DNA from: JBMYRH01 sp049602155
GTDB taxonomy: Bacteria; Myxococcota_A; UBA9042; PHBI01; JBMYRH01
Length of the DNA: 36,715 bases
Reading direction: 5' to 3'
NCBI GenBank assembly: GCA_049602155.1
Contig: JBMYRH010000042.1
Coordinates: forward strand, 1 to 36,715
Each line of letters opens with the position of its first letter. Within the stretch, counting starts at the first letter, position 1. A program made the position numbers and the translations under genes. Of this stretch, positions 25,003 to 33,036 are shown piece after piece. The notes beneath the pieces are model-generated. The model was not told where the DNA came from. It worked only from the letters and a program-made list of their open reading frames with translations, and searched no databases.

Positions 25003-26112
25003 CTACTTGTCGTTGGTCCAGGCGCCGTCCTCGCACCAGTAGAGCTCACCACCAAAGGTGCACAAGGTCTCCTGCCACGTCCCTACACAAGGCTGAGACG
25101 CATCGAAGTCATCGGCGCATGCGCTGTACTCCAACTCACCGCCAGCGTCGTCGTCGCCCTCATCGTCGTCGCCCTCGTCACCGTCGCCGGCCGCTCCGCA
25201 CGAAGCGGCGCACTCCGCCTCATTGCCGCCCTTGTCTAGGCATGCTTCGAAGCAGGCCTCATTGACGGTGCCGTCGCCCTCATCGCCCTCATCGCCCTCG
25301 TCGTCGTCTTTGCCGTCGTCATCATCTTTGCCGCCACTGCCACAGTATGCGGAGCACTCAGACTCATCGCCGCCCTTTTCCAAGCAGCCCTCCATGCAAG
25401 ACTCGGTGTCGCCTTTGTCGCCGTCGCCCTTGCCGCCGGTGCCTGCAGGCTCGTAGTCCATGTTGAACATCCACACGGGGGCCGCAAAGGTGCTCGTCCC
25501 GTAGGACACCCAGGCCTCTCCTTTATCGCCGAGGTAAAGCACATCACCTGCCCCGTGGCCCATGTTCCGGGTCGTCAACACCAGGCTCGCATCGAGACAC
25601 TGGGCCTCGTCACCTACCGTGAGGCTCGCCGCTCCAAAGCTCAGCAAGTGCGCAAACTCACAGTCCTCACACGCGGACTCTGGAGCGCCGACTGCGGTCA
25701 CGGCCTGTGTGAACTCACAGACAACGGCCTCGGTCGCCGTCTCAGTGACCTGGACACTCACCCCGCCCTCGTCTGTATCGAGGTTCACCATGCCCGCCAA
25801 AGAGACGGTCAGATCGCCGCCCTTATCGGGCCCGCTCTCCTCCTCCTGGAGGCTGTCAGGGACCTCCTCGGTCTCGGAGGTGTCCGTGCTCCACCAGCCC
25901 TCCTCGTCATCCGAGGTCGCGTCATCAGCGACCTCTTGGTCCTCAGCAGGGCCTTGCTCGTCCCCTGTCACCGAGCCTTCTTCGCTCGACTCCTCAGTGT
26001 CGGCGCTGACAGCTCCATCAGCCCCCTCTGTCACAGCCGAGCCAGCGTCAGCGCTGCACGCAGAGGCACAAAAGCTCACGGCCAACATCATCAAAGAGAG
26101 CGCAATACGCAT
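25003..26112 (-). CDS. Acidic lipoprotein with two twin-CX3C modules
   Basis: A 369-residue lipoprotein, signal ending CASAC (Cys19). GGAG at 26122-26119 sits 6 nt before ATG 26112, so this start is preferred to the ATG at 26124. After a Glu/Asp/Ser tether (about 20-100) comes a beta-rich domain (about 105-230: VNLDTDEGGVSVQVTETATEA begins it). Then two copies of C-x3-C-x9-C-x3-C (CMEGCLEKGGDESECSAYC and CFEACLDKGGNEAECAASC) are separated by Asp/Gly/Lys-rich linkers. A last Cys-rich piece ends CTFGGELYWCEDGAW. Each twin-CX3C module should form a disulfide-clamped helical hairpin. The acidic linkers may bind calcium. The gene follows DUF1552 by 11 nt with its ribosome site next to that stop, so it is the third gene of that operon. 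Confidence 0.85.
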   Translation of the reverse strand: MRIALSLMMLAVSFCASACSADAGSAVTEGADGAVSADTEESSEEGSVTGDEQGPAEDQEVADDATSDDEEGWWSTDTSETEEVPDSLQEEESGPDKGGDLTVSLAGMVNLDTDEGGVSVQVTETATEAVVCEFTQAVTAVGAPESACEDCEFAHLLSFGAASLTVGDEAQCLDASLVLTTRNMGHGAGDVLYLGDKGEAWVSYGTSTFAAPVWMFNMDYEPAGTGGKGDGDKGDTESCMEGCLEKGGDESECSAYCGSGGKDDDDGKDDDEGDEGDEGDGTVNEACFEACLDKGGNEAECAASCGAAGDGDEGDDDEGDDDAGGELEYSACADDFDASQPCVGTWQETLCTFGGELYWCEDGAWTNDK

Positions 26113-26123
26113 TGAAAACTCCA

Positions 26124-27530
26124 TCAAGTAAGCCCGGGAAGTGGGCCGGTCGTGGTGACGAACTCACCAGTCTGACCTTGAACATGATGCAACCCGACGT
26201 GGTCTGTCGAGAGTTGCATCGCTTGAGCGACGCTCACCAAGAGGTGCTGGTGAGGCATTCCGCTCGTCATTGAGTAGCCGCTGGGCGCCACCGAAGGGGG
26301 CACCAAGATCTGAATCGGGGTCTCGTGAGGCCAGTGCATGTAGCGCCCGGTCTTGAAGTGCCAGGACCCACCGAGGATGACCGGACAGTAATGACGATAA
26401 CCATGCCAGCCGTCCGCGAGCTCGGAGCCCCAGACGATGAGCGTGTTGTCCATCACCGACTGACCGTCCACGTCAGGTAGCGACTCCAAGAGCGTGACGA
26501 GCCGCGCGACCTGCTGAGCGTGCATCGTCAGGTAGTCGCTCATCGCCGCGTGCTTATTCGCGCTGTCATAGATGCCGTGCGCCAGGCCCTTGTGCACGTC
26601 ATCTGTCATGTGATCCCAGCCGAAATCCGCGGTCGGCATCTCACCGAGGCCCAGGGTCACGACTCGGGTGATGTCACAAGCGAAGGCTGCCCCGATAAGC
26701 TCAGCAAATGCGTCAAAGCGCGCGTCATAGTTTACTGGCTCAGCGGGCGGCTCAGGGATGATATCGCAGGCGAGAGAGGCCATCCCGTCAAGGCGGTCAC
26801 CGAGCCGACTCAGGAGATCAAAGTGGGCGTCGAGCTTCTCACGCTGCGCCGCCCCGAGCTTGGGCGCCAACGTCGCGTACTCTTGATAGGCAAAGTCGAG
26901 CACACCGCGCTGCTTGGGCGCGAGCGGGTCGGGTGAGAGCAGCGGACCAAAGAGCCGCTGCCACACGCGCGCTACGTCGGCCTCCACCGGGAGCGCCGTC
27001 CCAGAGGTTGAGTACGCGATGGGGCGCCCCTGCTCAAGGCCGGCGTTCACCGAGAGCTCCAGGGAGGGGAGCCTGTCTGAGCGCGCGATCTCAGCGGCGA
27101 CGATCTGGTCGAGCGACGCCGACTGACTGCGACTATGCGTGCCACCGAAGATGGCGTTGTTGCCTGTCCAAGCGTGGATCCAGCCCGTGTCGTGGCGGTT
27201 GCCGTCGACATCGAGCTCGGCCGAGGCCAACGACAGGCCGTCGAGCGCGAGCATGCGCCCTCGGTGGGGATAGAGCGGCGCGAGCGCCTGACTGAAGGCC
27301 TCGAGCGGGAGGTCGGTGAGGTTCGCCTCCCATGCGCCCGATTCGCTGGTCCCCTCAGGGGCCATCCGCCAGCTCTCTCTCGGCCAACCATGGCAGTGCG
27401 AGATGATGATGAGCCGCTTAGGGGCCCCTTGCGGTGCGGTGGCTGCGAGCGCCTCTCTCAAGCCCAGCGGGCTCAAGCCCGTGGCGACACCAGCGAGCCC
27501 TAAGCGGGTCAAAAACCGTCGTCTGTCCAT
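26124..27530 (-). CDS. Tat-exported DUF1552 protein
   Basis: A 468-residue protein starting DRRRFLTRLGLAG, a twin-arginine signal ending EALAATA. ATG 27530 overlaps the stop of the upstream gene (TGATG) and has GGAGGTG 10 nt before it; a GTG at 27533 is less likely. DUF1552 features: LIIISHCHGWPRESW, ALDGLSL, HDTGWIHAWTG, SLDQIVA, VVTLGLGEMP, WGSELADGWHGYRHYCPVILGGSW, and the C-terminal HQHLLVSVAQAM. The family belongs with DUF1501-like proteins of the alkaline phosphatase-like group and is almost always paired with DUF1592-type haem proteins in Myxococcota and Planctomycetes. Reaction unknown. It is coupled translationally to both neighbours. Confidence 0.93.
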   Translation of the reverse strand: MDRRRFLTRLGLAGVATGLSPLGLREALAATAPQGAPKRLIIISHCHGWPRESWRMAPEGTSESGAWEANLTDLPLEAFSQALAPLYPHRGRMLALDGLSLASAELDVDGNRHDTGWIHAWTGNNAIFGGTHSRSQSASLDQIVAAEIARSDRLPSLELSVNAGLEQGRPIAYSTSGTALPVEADVARVWQRLFGPLLSPDPLAPKQRGVLDFAYQEYATLAPKLGAAQREKLDAHFDLLSRLGDRLDGMASLACDIIPEPPAEPVNYDARFDAFAELIGAAFACDITRVVTLGLGEMPTADFGWDHMTDDVHKGLAHGIYDSANKHAAMSDYLTMHAQQVARLVTLLESLPDVDGQSVMDNTLIVWGSELADGWHGYRHYCPVILGGSWHFKTGRYMHWPHETPIQILVPPSVAPSGYSMTSGMPHQHLLVSVAQAMQLSTDHVGLHHVQGQTGEFVTTTGPLPGLT

Positions 27531-29746
27531 CACTGGGGCACCTCCGCTGCGCGCATCCGGAAGAGGTCGCTCGTCGCGATCTCCACCAGCAGCTCGGGGA
27601 CATCATCATCGGCACGGAAGCCCGCTTGAAGCGCCGCGACCCCGGGGCCACCTGTCTCCAGCTGCGCACCGGTCGCGTAGCGCACCCACCGGAGCGTGTA
27701 GCAGTCCTTCACTTGGTGACTTTGCGCCAGCTGATGGGCGAGGTCGACCCCGTCATCAAAGCTCAGGACCTCGCCGCCCCAGAGCACGACCTCACCGCTC
27801 GCGTCGACCGGGAAGCCGTTGTCCTCTGCGCGCCACTGGCCGAATGCATCGTAGTGCTCAAAGGCAAACCCAGGTGGGTTGATGCTCTCATGACAGCCCG
27901 CACACTCAGGCGCCGCCGTAGCGAGCGCCGTGCGCTCACGGTTGGTCCCCTCAGCCTCCTCGATGTCGGGGGGCACAGAGGCCTCGGCCCCGGGAGGAGG
28001 CGCACCGAAGTCCTGACACGCCAGGCGTGAGAGGACCTGTTTGCCGCGGATGACAGGCGCGGGATGAACCGCGTAGGCGCCGAGCGCCAAAAACGCCGGG
28101 TGGGTCAGCAGCCCGGCGCGCTCGGCTGAATCGAACTCGACCGGGTAAAGGGTGAGCTCGGATTCACGCGCGCCAGACGCCGCGATGTACGCATACTCAT
28201 GGGTCACCGTCGGCCCGGGTAAGATCGTGGTGCCAGGCCCATAGATGGGCTCAGTCTTGGCGCTCATATACCCGTGATTGTCGGTCAAGAGCGCCTCGAA
28301 GCTCCCCGAACCATCAAAGAGCGTGCGCTCGATGAAGAGCTCTAGCTCGATCTCTAGTGAGTGGCGAATCGGACCCAAGACCGTCGGCCAATCTTGATCC
28401 CCTGTCGTGTCGAGCGGCGGAGTCGGGCTCAAGCCAAAGAGCGGTCCATAGGCGCGTCGAGCGGGGGCGATCTTCTGGATACGATCGGTCTCAAGCCACT
28501 GATGGTGAAAGTGAATCACGGCGTCGCGTGCGCGCCGATCCTCCAGCATCCGGCGCGCCTGAGCGGCGACCTCTTCAGCCGTCGAGAGCTGCCCTTGACG
28601 CGCAGCCTCAAAGAGCACCGCGTCTGGCATAGAGTCCCACAGAAAATAGGAGAGCTTAGACGCCATCTCCCACCCGGTGAGCGCCGTGACGTCCCCCTGC
28701 CCTGCCTCACCGCGCTCGACGCGGTAAAGAAAAGCGGGCGCTTGAAGCACCCCGGCGACGGTCAAGACGAGGCCCGCGTCGCTCACCCCGTCGGCCGTGT
28801 TGGCCTCCCAAAACATCTCCAAGCGCTCGGTCTCGTCGGCGCTGAGCGGTCGGCGCCATGCGCGCTCGGTGAAGCGGATGACGCTAGGCAGACCGCAGGC
28901 TGCTTTGTCATCATCGCTGAGCCCACTCCAGGTCCGCACGCCCTCGGGGGCCTCGGGCATCCCTGCGTCGACCCAGGCGGCGAGGAGGTCTCGGTCCTGG
29001 GCTCCGAGCACAGCTTTGTCTCCCGGCGGCATGGAGCCATCGGTCGCGCGGATGACCGCGCAGGCGCCGACGGTCTCTCCCTCGCAGTGAGTCGAGGGCT
29101 CGAGGTTGTCACCGTAGACGCTGGCGAAGTTGACGCCCCCGGCCCCTTGGGTGGTGTGGCATCCACTGCAGCTCGCGGATAAGACCGCTGAGACCTCGGA
29201 CCAGTAGACCCCTTCGGCGTCCTCGGCGGTGACCGGTGGCGTACCATCACAGGTCACGAAGTCCTCGCTGATGAGGGTGTAGGCCGCGAAGTGCACCGCC
29301 GCTTTCTGGAGCTCCTCGACGCTGTAGGGCGAAGGTTCCTGTCCATCGGCCATGCCCTCGAAGCCCTCGACGCGCCCCTCCTCGGGGAAGTCTCTTGGCC
29401 AGGGTGCGATGGCCGCTGGTGCGGCACCAAAGAGCCCCACCCCTTCGCCGGTCGGTGGCAAGAGCGAGGCCACGAGCGCTGGCGGTTGAGGCCAAGCGTT
29501 GGGGTTCATCGGCATCCCAAGGAGATCTCGGACCGTGTTGTTGTACTCGGTCGGCGTCAGCTGAAGCGCTGGCGTCGCGAGGACGTCTGTCGCAGAGACA
29601 GGCTCTGACGCGACATCAGCGGCGCGCTCCGCGTCGCTGCTCTGCTCCTCAAGGACATCCGCTGTGTCAGGGCAACCTGCAAGGGCGAGGAGCGCCACGA
29701 AGAGGCCCGTCATCAGGCGCATCGAGAGGGTTCTGTCCTGGTCCAT
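27530..29746 (-). CDS. DUF1587/1592/1588/1585-type lipoprotein with two CxxCH motifs
   Basis: A 738-residue lipoprotein, signal ending LALAGC (Cys25), with ATG at 29746 or possibly 29722. Domains in order: DUF1587 (LTPTEYNNTVRDLLG, about 62-76); an inserted cytochrome-c-like segment with CSGCH (Cys193, Cys196, His197) and a likely axial Met in GSMPPGD; DUF1595 (FTERAWRRPLSADE); DUF1592 (LTGWEMASKLSYFLWDSMPD); DUF1588 (RAGLLTHPAFLALGA, RGKQVLSRLAC, then CAGCH at Cys615, Cys618, His619 followed by INPPGF); and a DUF1585-type C-terminus (YTLRWVRYATG). Two covalent haem c groups are plausible. First gene of the operon with DUF1552 and the twin-CX3C lipoprotein. An electron-transfer or oxidative role on an exported substrate is inference. 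Confidence 0.92.
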   Translation of the reverse strand: MDQDRTLSMRLMTGLFVALLALAGCPDTADVLEEQSSDAERAADVASEPVSATDVLATPALQLTPTEYNNTVRDLLGMPMNPNAWPQPPALVASLLPPTGEGVGLFGAAPAAIAPWPRDFPEEGRVEGFEGMADGQEPSPYSVEELQKAAVHFAAYTLISEDFVTCDGTPPVTAEDAEGVYWSEVSAVLSASCSGCHTTQGAGGVNFASVYGDNLEPSTHCEGETVGACAVIRATDGSMPPGDKAVLGAQDRDLLAAWVDAGMPEAPEGVRTWSGLSDDDKAACGLPSVIRFTERAWRRPLSADETERLEMFWEANTADGVSDAGLVLTVAGVLQAPAFLYRVERGEAGQGDVTALTGWEMASKLSYFLWDSMPDAVLFEAARQGQLSTAEEVAAQARRMLEDRRARDAVIHFHHQWLETDRIQKIAPARRAYGPLFGLSPTPPLDTTGDQDWPTVLGPIRHSLEIELELFIERTLFDGSGSFEALLTDNHGYMSAKTEPIYGPGTTILPGPTVTHEYAYIAASGARESELTLYPVEFDSAERAGLLTHPAFLALGAYAVHPAPVIRGKQVLSRLACQDFGAPPPGAEASVPPDIEEAEGTNRERTALATAAPECAGCHESINPPGFAFEHYDAFGQWRAEDNGFPVDASGEVVLWGGEVLSFDDGVDLAHQLAQSHQVKDCYTLRWVRYATGAQLETGGPGVAALQAGFRADDDVPELLVEIATSDLFRMRAAEVPQ

Positions 29747-29925
29747 GAGGAGGTCCGGCTAGGGCGAAGGATGGCGAGATCGCACAGTGAGCAGCTCCAA
29801 ACGTCGAATAGTCGCACGTTCCAGTCTAGGAGATCCATACTGAAGACGCCCCGGATAAGACGAGGAGTATTCGACCAGACCTGACGCCCAAAGCGCCGAA
29901 GGTGTTACTGAGCAGCACCGAGGGC

Positions 29926-32739
29926 TCAGAGCGCCCCATGGAGGTCGACCCAGAAGGAGTCCTCTTCAGCATCTGCGCCCTGTAGCAAGAGCTGATACCA
30001 ACCGGGCCCGTCAAAGGCGCCGACATGAACCCGGTGCCGCTCAGTCGACCAAAGGCCGTCGCTCAGCATGTGGAGGTCGGTCACGACGCGCACCGGCTCA
30101 AAGCCGCCCAGCCCGTCAGCCCTCAGGAAGTAGGTCGCGTGCCCTTCACCGCGGCTCACCAAGAGCATGTCGTCCTTGCCGTCACCGTCGAAGTCGCCGA
30201 CAACGCCCTGTCTGTAGACGTCTGACCAGTGGACCTCGCTCATCCAGAAGCTGTCAGTCACCACCTGCTCGGGCACAAAGCCGCCTAGCCCATCCGAGAG
30301 GAAGAGGTAGGACGCGTGCCCCTCTCCAGCGGTCTGGAGCAAGAGATCGGAGGCGCCATCGCCATCGAAGTCCCCCACATGAGGCACCCGATGCTCTGTC
30401 GACCACTTACCGGCGGTCATCCAGGGCGTCGCCGTGACGTCGTTCGCGGCGAAGCCACCTGCGCCATCGGAGAGCATCAGCCAGGTCTGGACCGCGTCGC
30501 TATCACCCTGAAGCAAGACATCGGTCGCACCATCGCCGTTAAAGTCCCCGAGGCTCACCGAGTGAGTCTCATCAGACCACTGAGCGGTGGTCAGCGTGGT
30601 GGCTTGGCCCAGATCGACGGGTGGGTAAAACCCTCCGTCTCCGGTGGCCTCGAGCAGGTAAGTCGGGTCTGTGGCGCCCAACCCGACGAGCAACAGATCG
30701 TCAACGTCGTCCCCAGTGACGTCTGCGGCGTGGGCACGGCGGCTGTCCGTCGCCCAAAGCGCGTAGGACATCCCCCAGCTCTCAGTGACGACGGCGTGCG
30801 GATTGAAAGGCGCTGCGCCACCGAGCAAGAGGTAGGCCTCATGCCACTCCCCACGTGGCGGCATGAGCACGTCATCGGCGCCATCGCCGTCAAAGTCGCC
30901 CACGACGGTGTCTCGGTAAGTGTCCGACCAAAGGGCGGCTGTCATCCAGGCGTCGTCGGTGATGTCGACCGCTGGCGCGAAGGTCTCAAGGCCCGGCGCC
31001 CCCGCGACCCAGTAGGTGGGCACGTCGGTGGTCTTCGAGCGGAGGAGCACGTCTTGGGCGCCGTCACCGTCAAAGTCCCCGATGTGAGCGACACGCTCTT
31101 CTGCCGACCAGGTGAGCGCCGACAGCTCGGGGTCCTCGGTGACACGCGCAGAGTGTGGCACGGGGAGTTCGCAACTGGGCTCATCGCTCAGGCAGGGCTC
31201 GTAGACCTTCACCCAGTCGATACGATGGCTCATCTCGGAGAAGTTCGACAGGTCCTCGGCCAGGCCGCCTGTGGGGACAATGGACGTGTTCAAGATCCAA
31301 TGAAATGCCGTATCGGGGATCTGCACAGGGAGCAGCCCCGCCGAGGTCCCCTCGAGCGCCTCGTCCGGGGCGCTTAGGATCTTGCTCTCAAGCAATGTCC
31401 CCTCGTGGAGCACGCCGATCTGCAGGTCATCGACAAAGAAGCGGATGAGCACCGGCGTCCACTCCACCGCGTAGACGTGGTAGCCCTCGGTCACCCGTGC
31501 GTCCTCGGGGTCATGCCAGTTGTGGACGCTATGATGGGTGCGAATCTCACCGTCATTGGTGCCACCGTGGAAGCTCCCATGCACCTCGGTGGGCTTCTCT
31601 GCGATGGCCTCCATGATGTCGATCTCACCGGCGTCCGGCCACCCGCCAGACTGCGGCAAGAGCCAGTGCGCCGGCCAAGCCCCCGGGCCCTCGGGGAGCC
31701 GCGCGCGGACTTCCCAGCGCCCATAAGCCTGCTGAAACCCTGGGGTCGCCCCAAAGGCCTTGGAGGTCACAGCGCCCGAGTGAATCGGGCAATCGGCGCT
31801 GACAAACCCGTCGCCGAGGTCCTCGCCACAGCTCCCCGTCTGCTTAGCCGGGTTGAGCGCCGCGCCGAGCACCAGGTCGCCCCCCTCGAGGGTCACGAGC
31901 CGCCGATCGAGCTTGTTGATCCCCGCACCGAAAGGCTTATCCCAGTCCATCCAATTGTAGATATCGTAGACCGACCAGACGCACTTATTGAGGAGCGCGA
32001 GCTCGGCCTGAACGTCCTCGGGGCAAGGCACTTGGCTCCAGTAGCGGTCCATGCACATCGCTGGCGTCTGCGCTTGGTCGTAGCACGGATCAGAGGGGTC
32101 TTCTGGGCCCTCGAAGTCATCCATGAAGGTCATCCGCCAGCCGGGGACAGCCTTCGACACCGGGACCTCATCCACGTCCTCGGCCTCGGCCACATCGTCG
32201 ACCGAAGCCGCGTCGCTCGCGTCCTCAAGCGGCCCTACAATGTCCTCTGGCGCCTCGGGGTCACCCACATCACCGGTGACATCGAGGATCGGGACATCTT
32301 TACCGCTGCCGGTCCCAGCACCGTCCGCAGGCTCCTCCACATCGCTCAGTACGACGGAATCCGGCGCGCCGACCGTGTCCTCGTCGGGCCCTGCGTCTAA
32401 GCCTTCGTCCGGGCTCGTGTCCTCGGTGACATCCACGATGATGTCCGCGGTGGACACAGGCACATCTGGCTCGGTCACCGTGTCGGGTGGGTCAACCTGG
32501 TCGACTTTGGAGGTGTCGCGCTCCACTGCGGTGTCCTCGATCGCTTCGCTGTCGCCGGAGGCGCCTGCAGACGTCATCACATCCATCAGCGCAATATCCG
32601 CCATCGAGGCCATCGAGTCCGACTCACTCGACGGCGATGGGTCGGAATCTCCGCACGCGCTGAGGCCAAGAAACCCACAGCCTGCCACCACGTAAACGCA
32701 CACCTTCCAGCCCAAACGGGCATCCTCACGACGCGTCAC
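29926..32739 (-). CDS. GH16 glycoside hydrolase lipoprotein with FG-GAP repeats
   Basis: A 937-residue lipoprotein. GTG at 32739 is chosen because GGAG lies 6 nt upstream and a compact signal peptide (ending GLSAC, Cys29) follows; an ATG at 32793 lacks a ribosome site. Residues about 30-205 are a very long Asp/Val/Thr/Pro tether. The GH16 domain (about 210-540) carries GEIDIME with nucleophile Glu372, Asp374 and acid/base Glu377, as in laminarinases and lichenases. PAHWLLPQSGGWPDAG just before it and WHDPEDA/YHVYAVEWTP after it are also family-like. The C-terminus (about 555-937) is roughly seven FG-GAP/VCBS-type repeats (GDFDGDGxxDVLL), the last degenerate (GAFDGPG), with calcium-binding Asp loops. 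It probably cleaves beta-1,3- or mixed-linked glucans at the cell surface. Confidence 0.92.
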   Translation of the reverse strand: MTRREDARLGWKVCVYVVAGCGFLGLSACGDSDPSPSSESDSMASMADIALMDVMTSAGASGDSEAIEDTAVERDTSKVDQVDPPDTVTEPDVPVSTADIIVDVTEDTSPDEGLDAGPDEDTVGAPDSVVLSDVEEPADGAGTGSGKDVPILDVTGDVGDPEAPEDIVGPLEDASDAASVDDVAEAEDVDEVPVSKAVPGWRMTFMDDFEGPEDPSDPCYDQAQTPAMCMDRYWSQVPCPEDVQAELALLNKCVWSVYDIYNWMDWDKPFGAGINKLDRRLVTLEGGDLVLGAALNPAKQTGSCGEDLGDGFVSADCPIHSGAVTSKAFGATPGFQQAYGRWEVRARLPEGPGAWPAHWLLPQSGGWPDAGEIDIMEAIAEKPTEVHGSFHGGTNDGEIRTHHSVHNWHDPEDARVTEGYHVYAVEWTPVLIRFFVDDLQIGVLHEGTLLESKILSAPDEALEGTSAGLLPVQIPDTAFHWILNTSIVPTGGLAEDLSNFSEMSHRIDWVKVYEPCLSDEPSCELPVPHSARVTEDPELSALTWSAEERVAHIGDFDGDGAQDVLLRSKTTDVPTYWVAGAPGLETFAPAVDITDDAWMTAALWSDTYRDTVVGDFDGDGADDVLMPPRGEWHEAYLLLGGAAPFNPHAVVTESWGMSYALWATDSRRAHAADVTGDDVDDLLLVGLGATDPTYLLEATGDGGFYPPVDLGQATTLTTAQWSDETHSVSLGDFNGDGATDVLLQGDSDAVQTWLMLSDGAGGFAANDVTATPWMTAGKWSTEHRVPHVGDFDGDGASDLLLQTAGEGHASYLFLSDGLGGFVPEQVVTDSFWMSEVHWSDVYRQGVVGDFDGDGKDDMLLVSRGEGHATYFLRADGLGGFEPVRVVTDLHMLSDGLWSTERHRVHVGAFDGPGWYQLLLQGADAEEDSFWVDLHGAL

Positions 32740-32964
32740 TGACTTCTCCGTTTTAGCGAGTCTCACCGTGAGGAACTCTAACACGAGCCTCATGATGGAG
32801 GCGCTGACAGACGGACTCGGGAGAGAACGGAGCGGGGCCAAATCGACGCTGAAGGGCCCCTGCGGCGGCTCCGAGGGTGAGCGCCCCGGCTCCTGACCGA
32901 ACGCTCCATCGTCTCGCGCGGCGCGGCCGGTCCGAGGTCGCGCCAACGCCTTGGCCCTTGGCCC

Positions 32965-33000
32965 GAATAGAAAAGCCCCCCAGTTCGAGATAGGCTGGGG
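32965..33000 (-). terminator. Terminator-like hairpin upstream of the GH16 gene
   Basis: On the minus strand CCCCAG (33000-32995) pairs with CTGGGG (32983-32978) around an 11-nt loop, followed by GGCTTTTCTATTC. No minus-strand gene ends here. It would stop antisense transcription of the channel gene, or act in a long GH16 leader. The surrounding 32740-33036 is the divergent promoter region. Confidence 0.35.
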
Positions 33001-33036
33001 CAAAGCAAATCACAACCATCGCCGAGGGGAACTCCA

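Noticed and set aside
24802..25239. 145-codon plus-strand frame in the gap at 24584-25002
   Set aside because: It runs into the antisense of the twin-CX3C lipoprotein, and has no ribosome site or coherent protein features.
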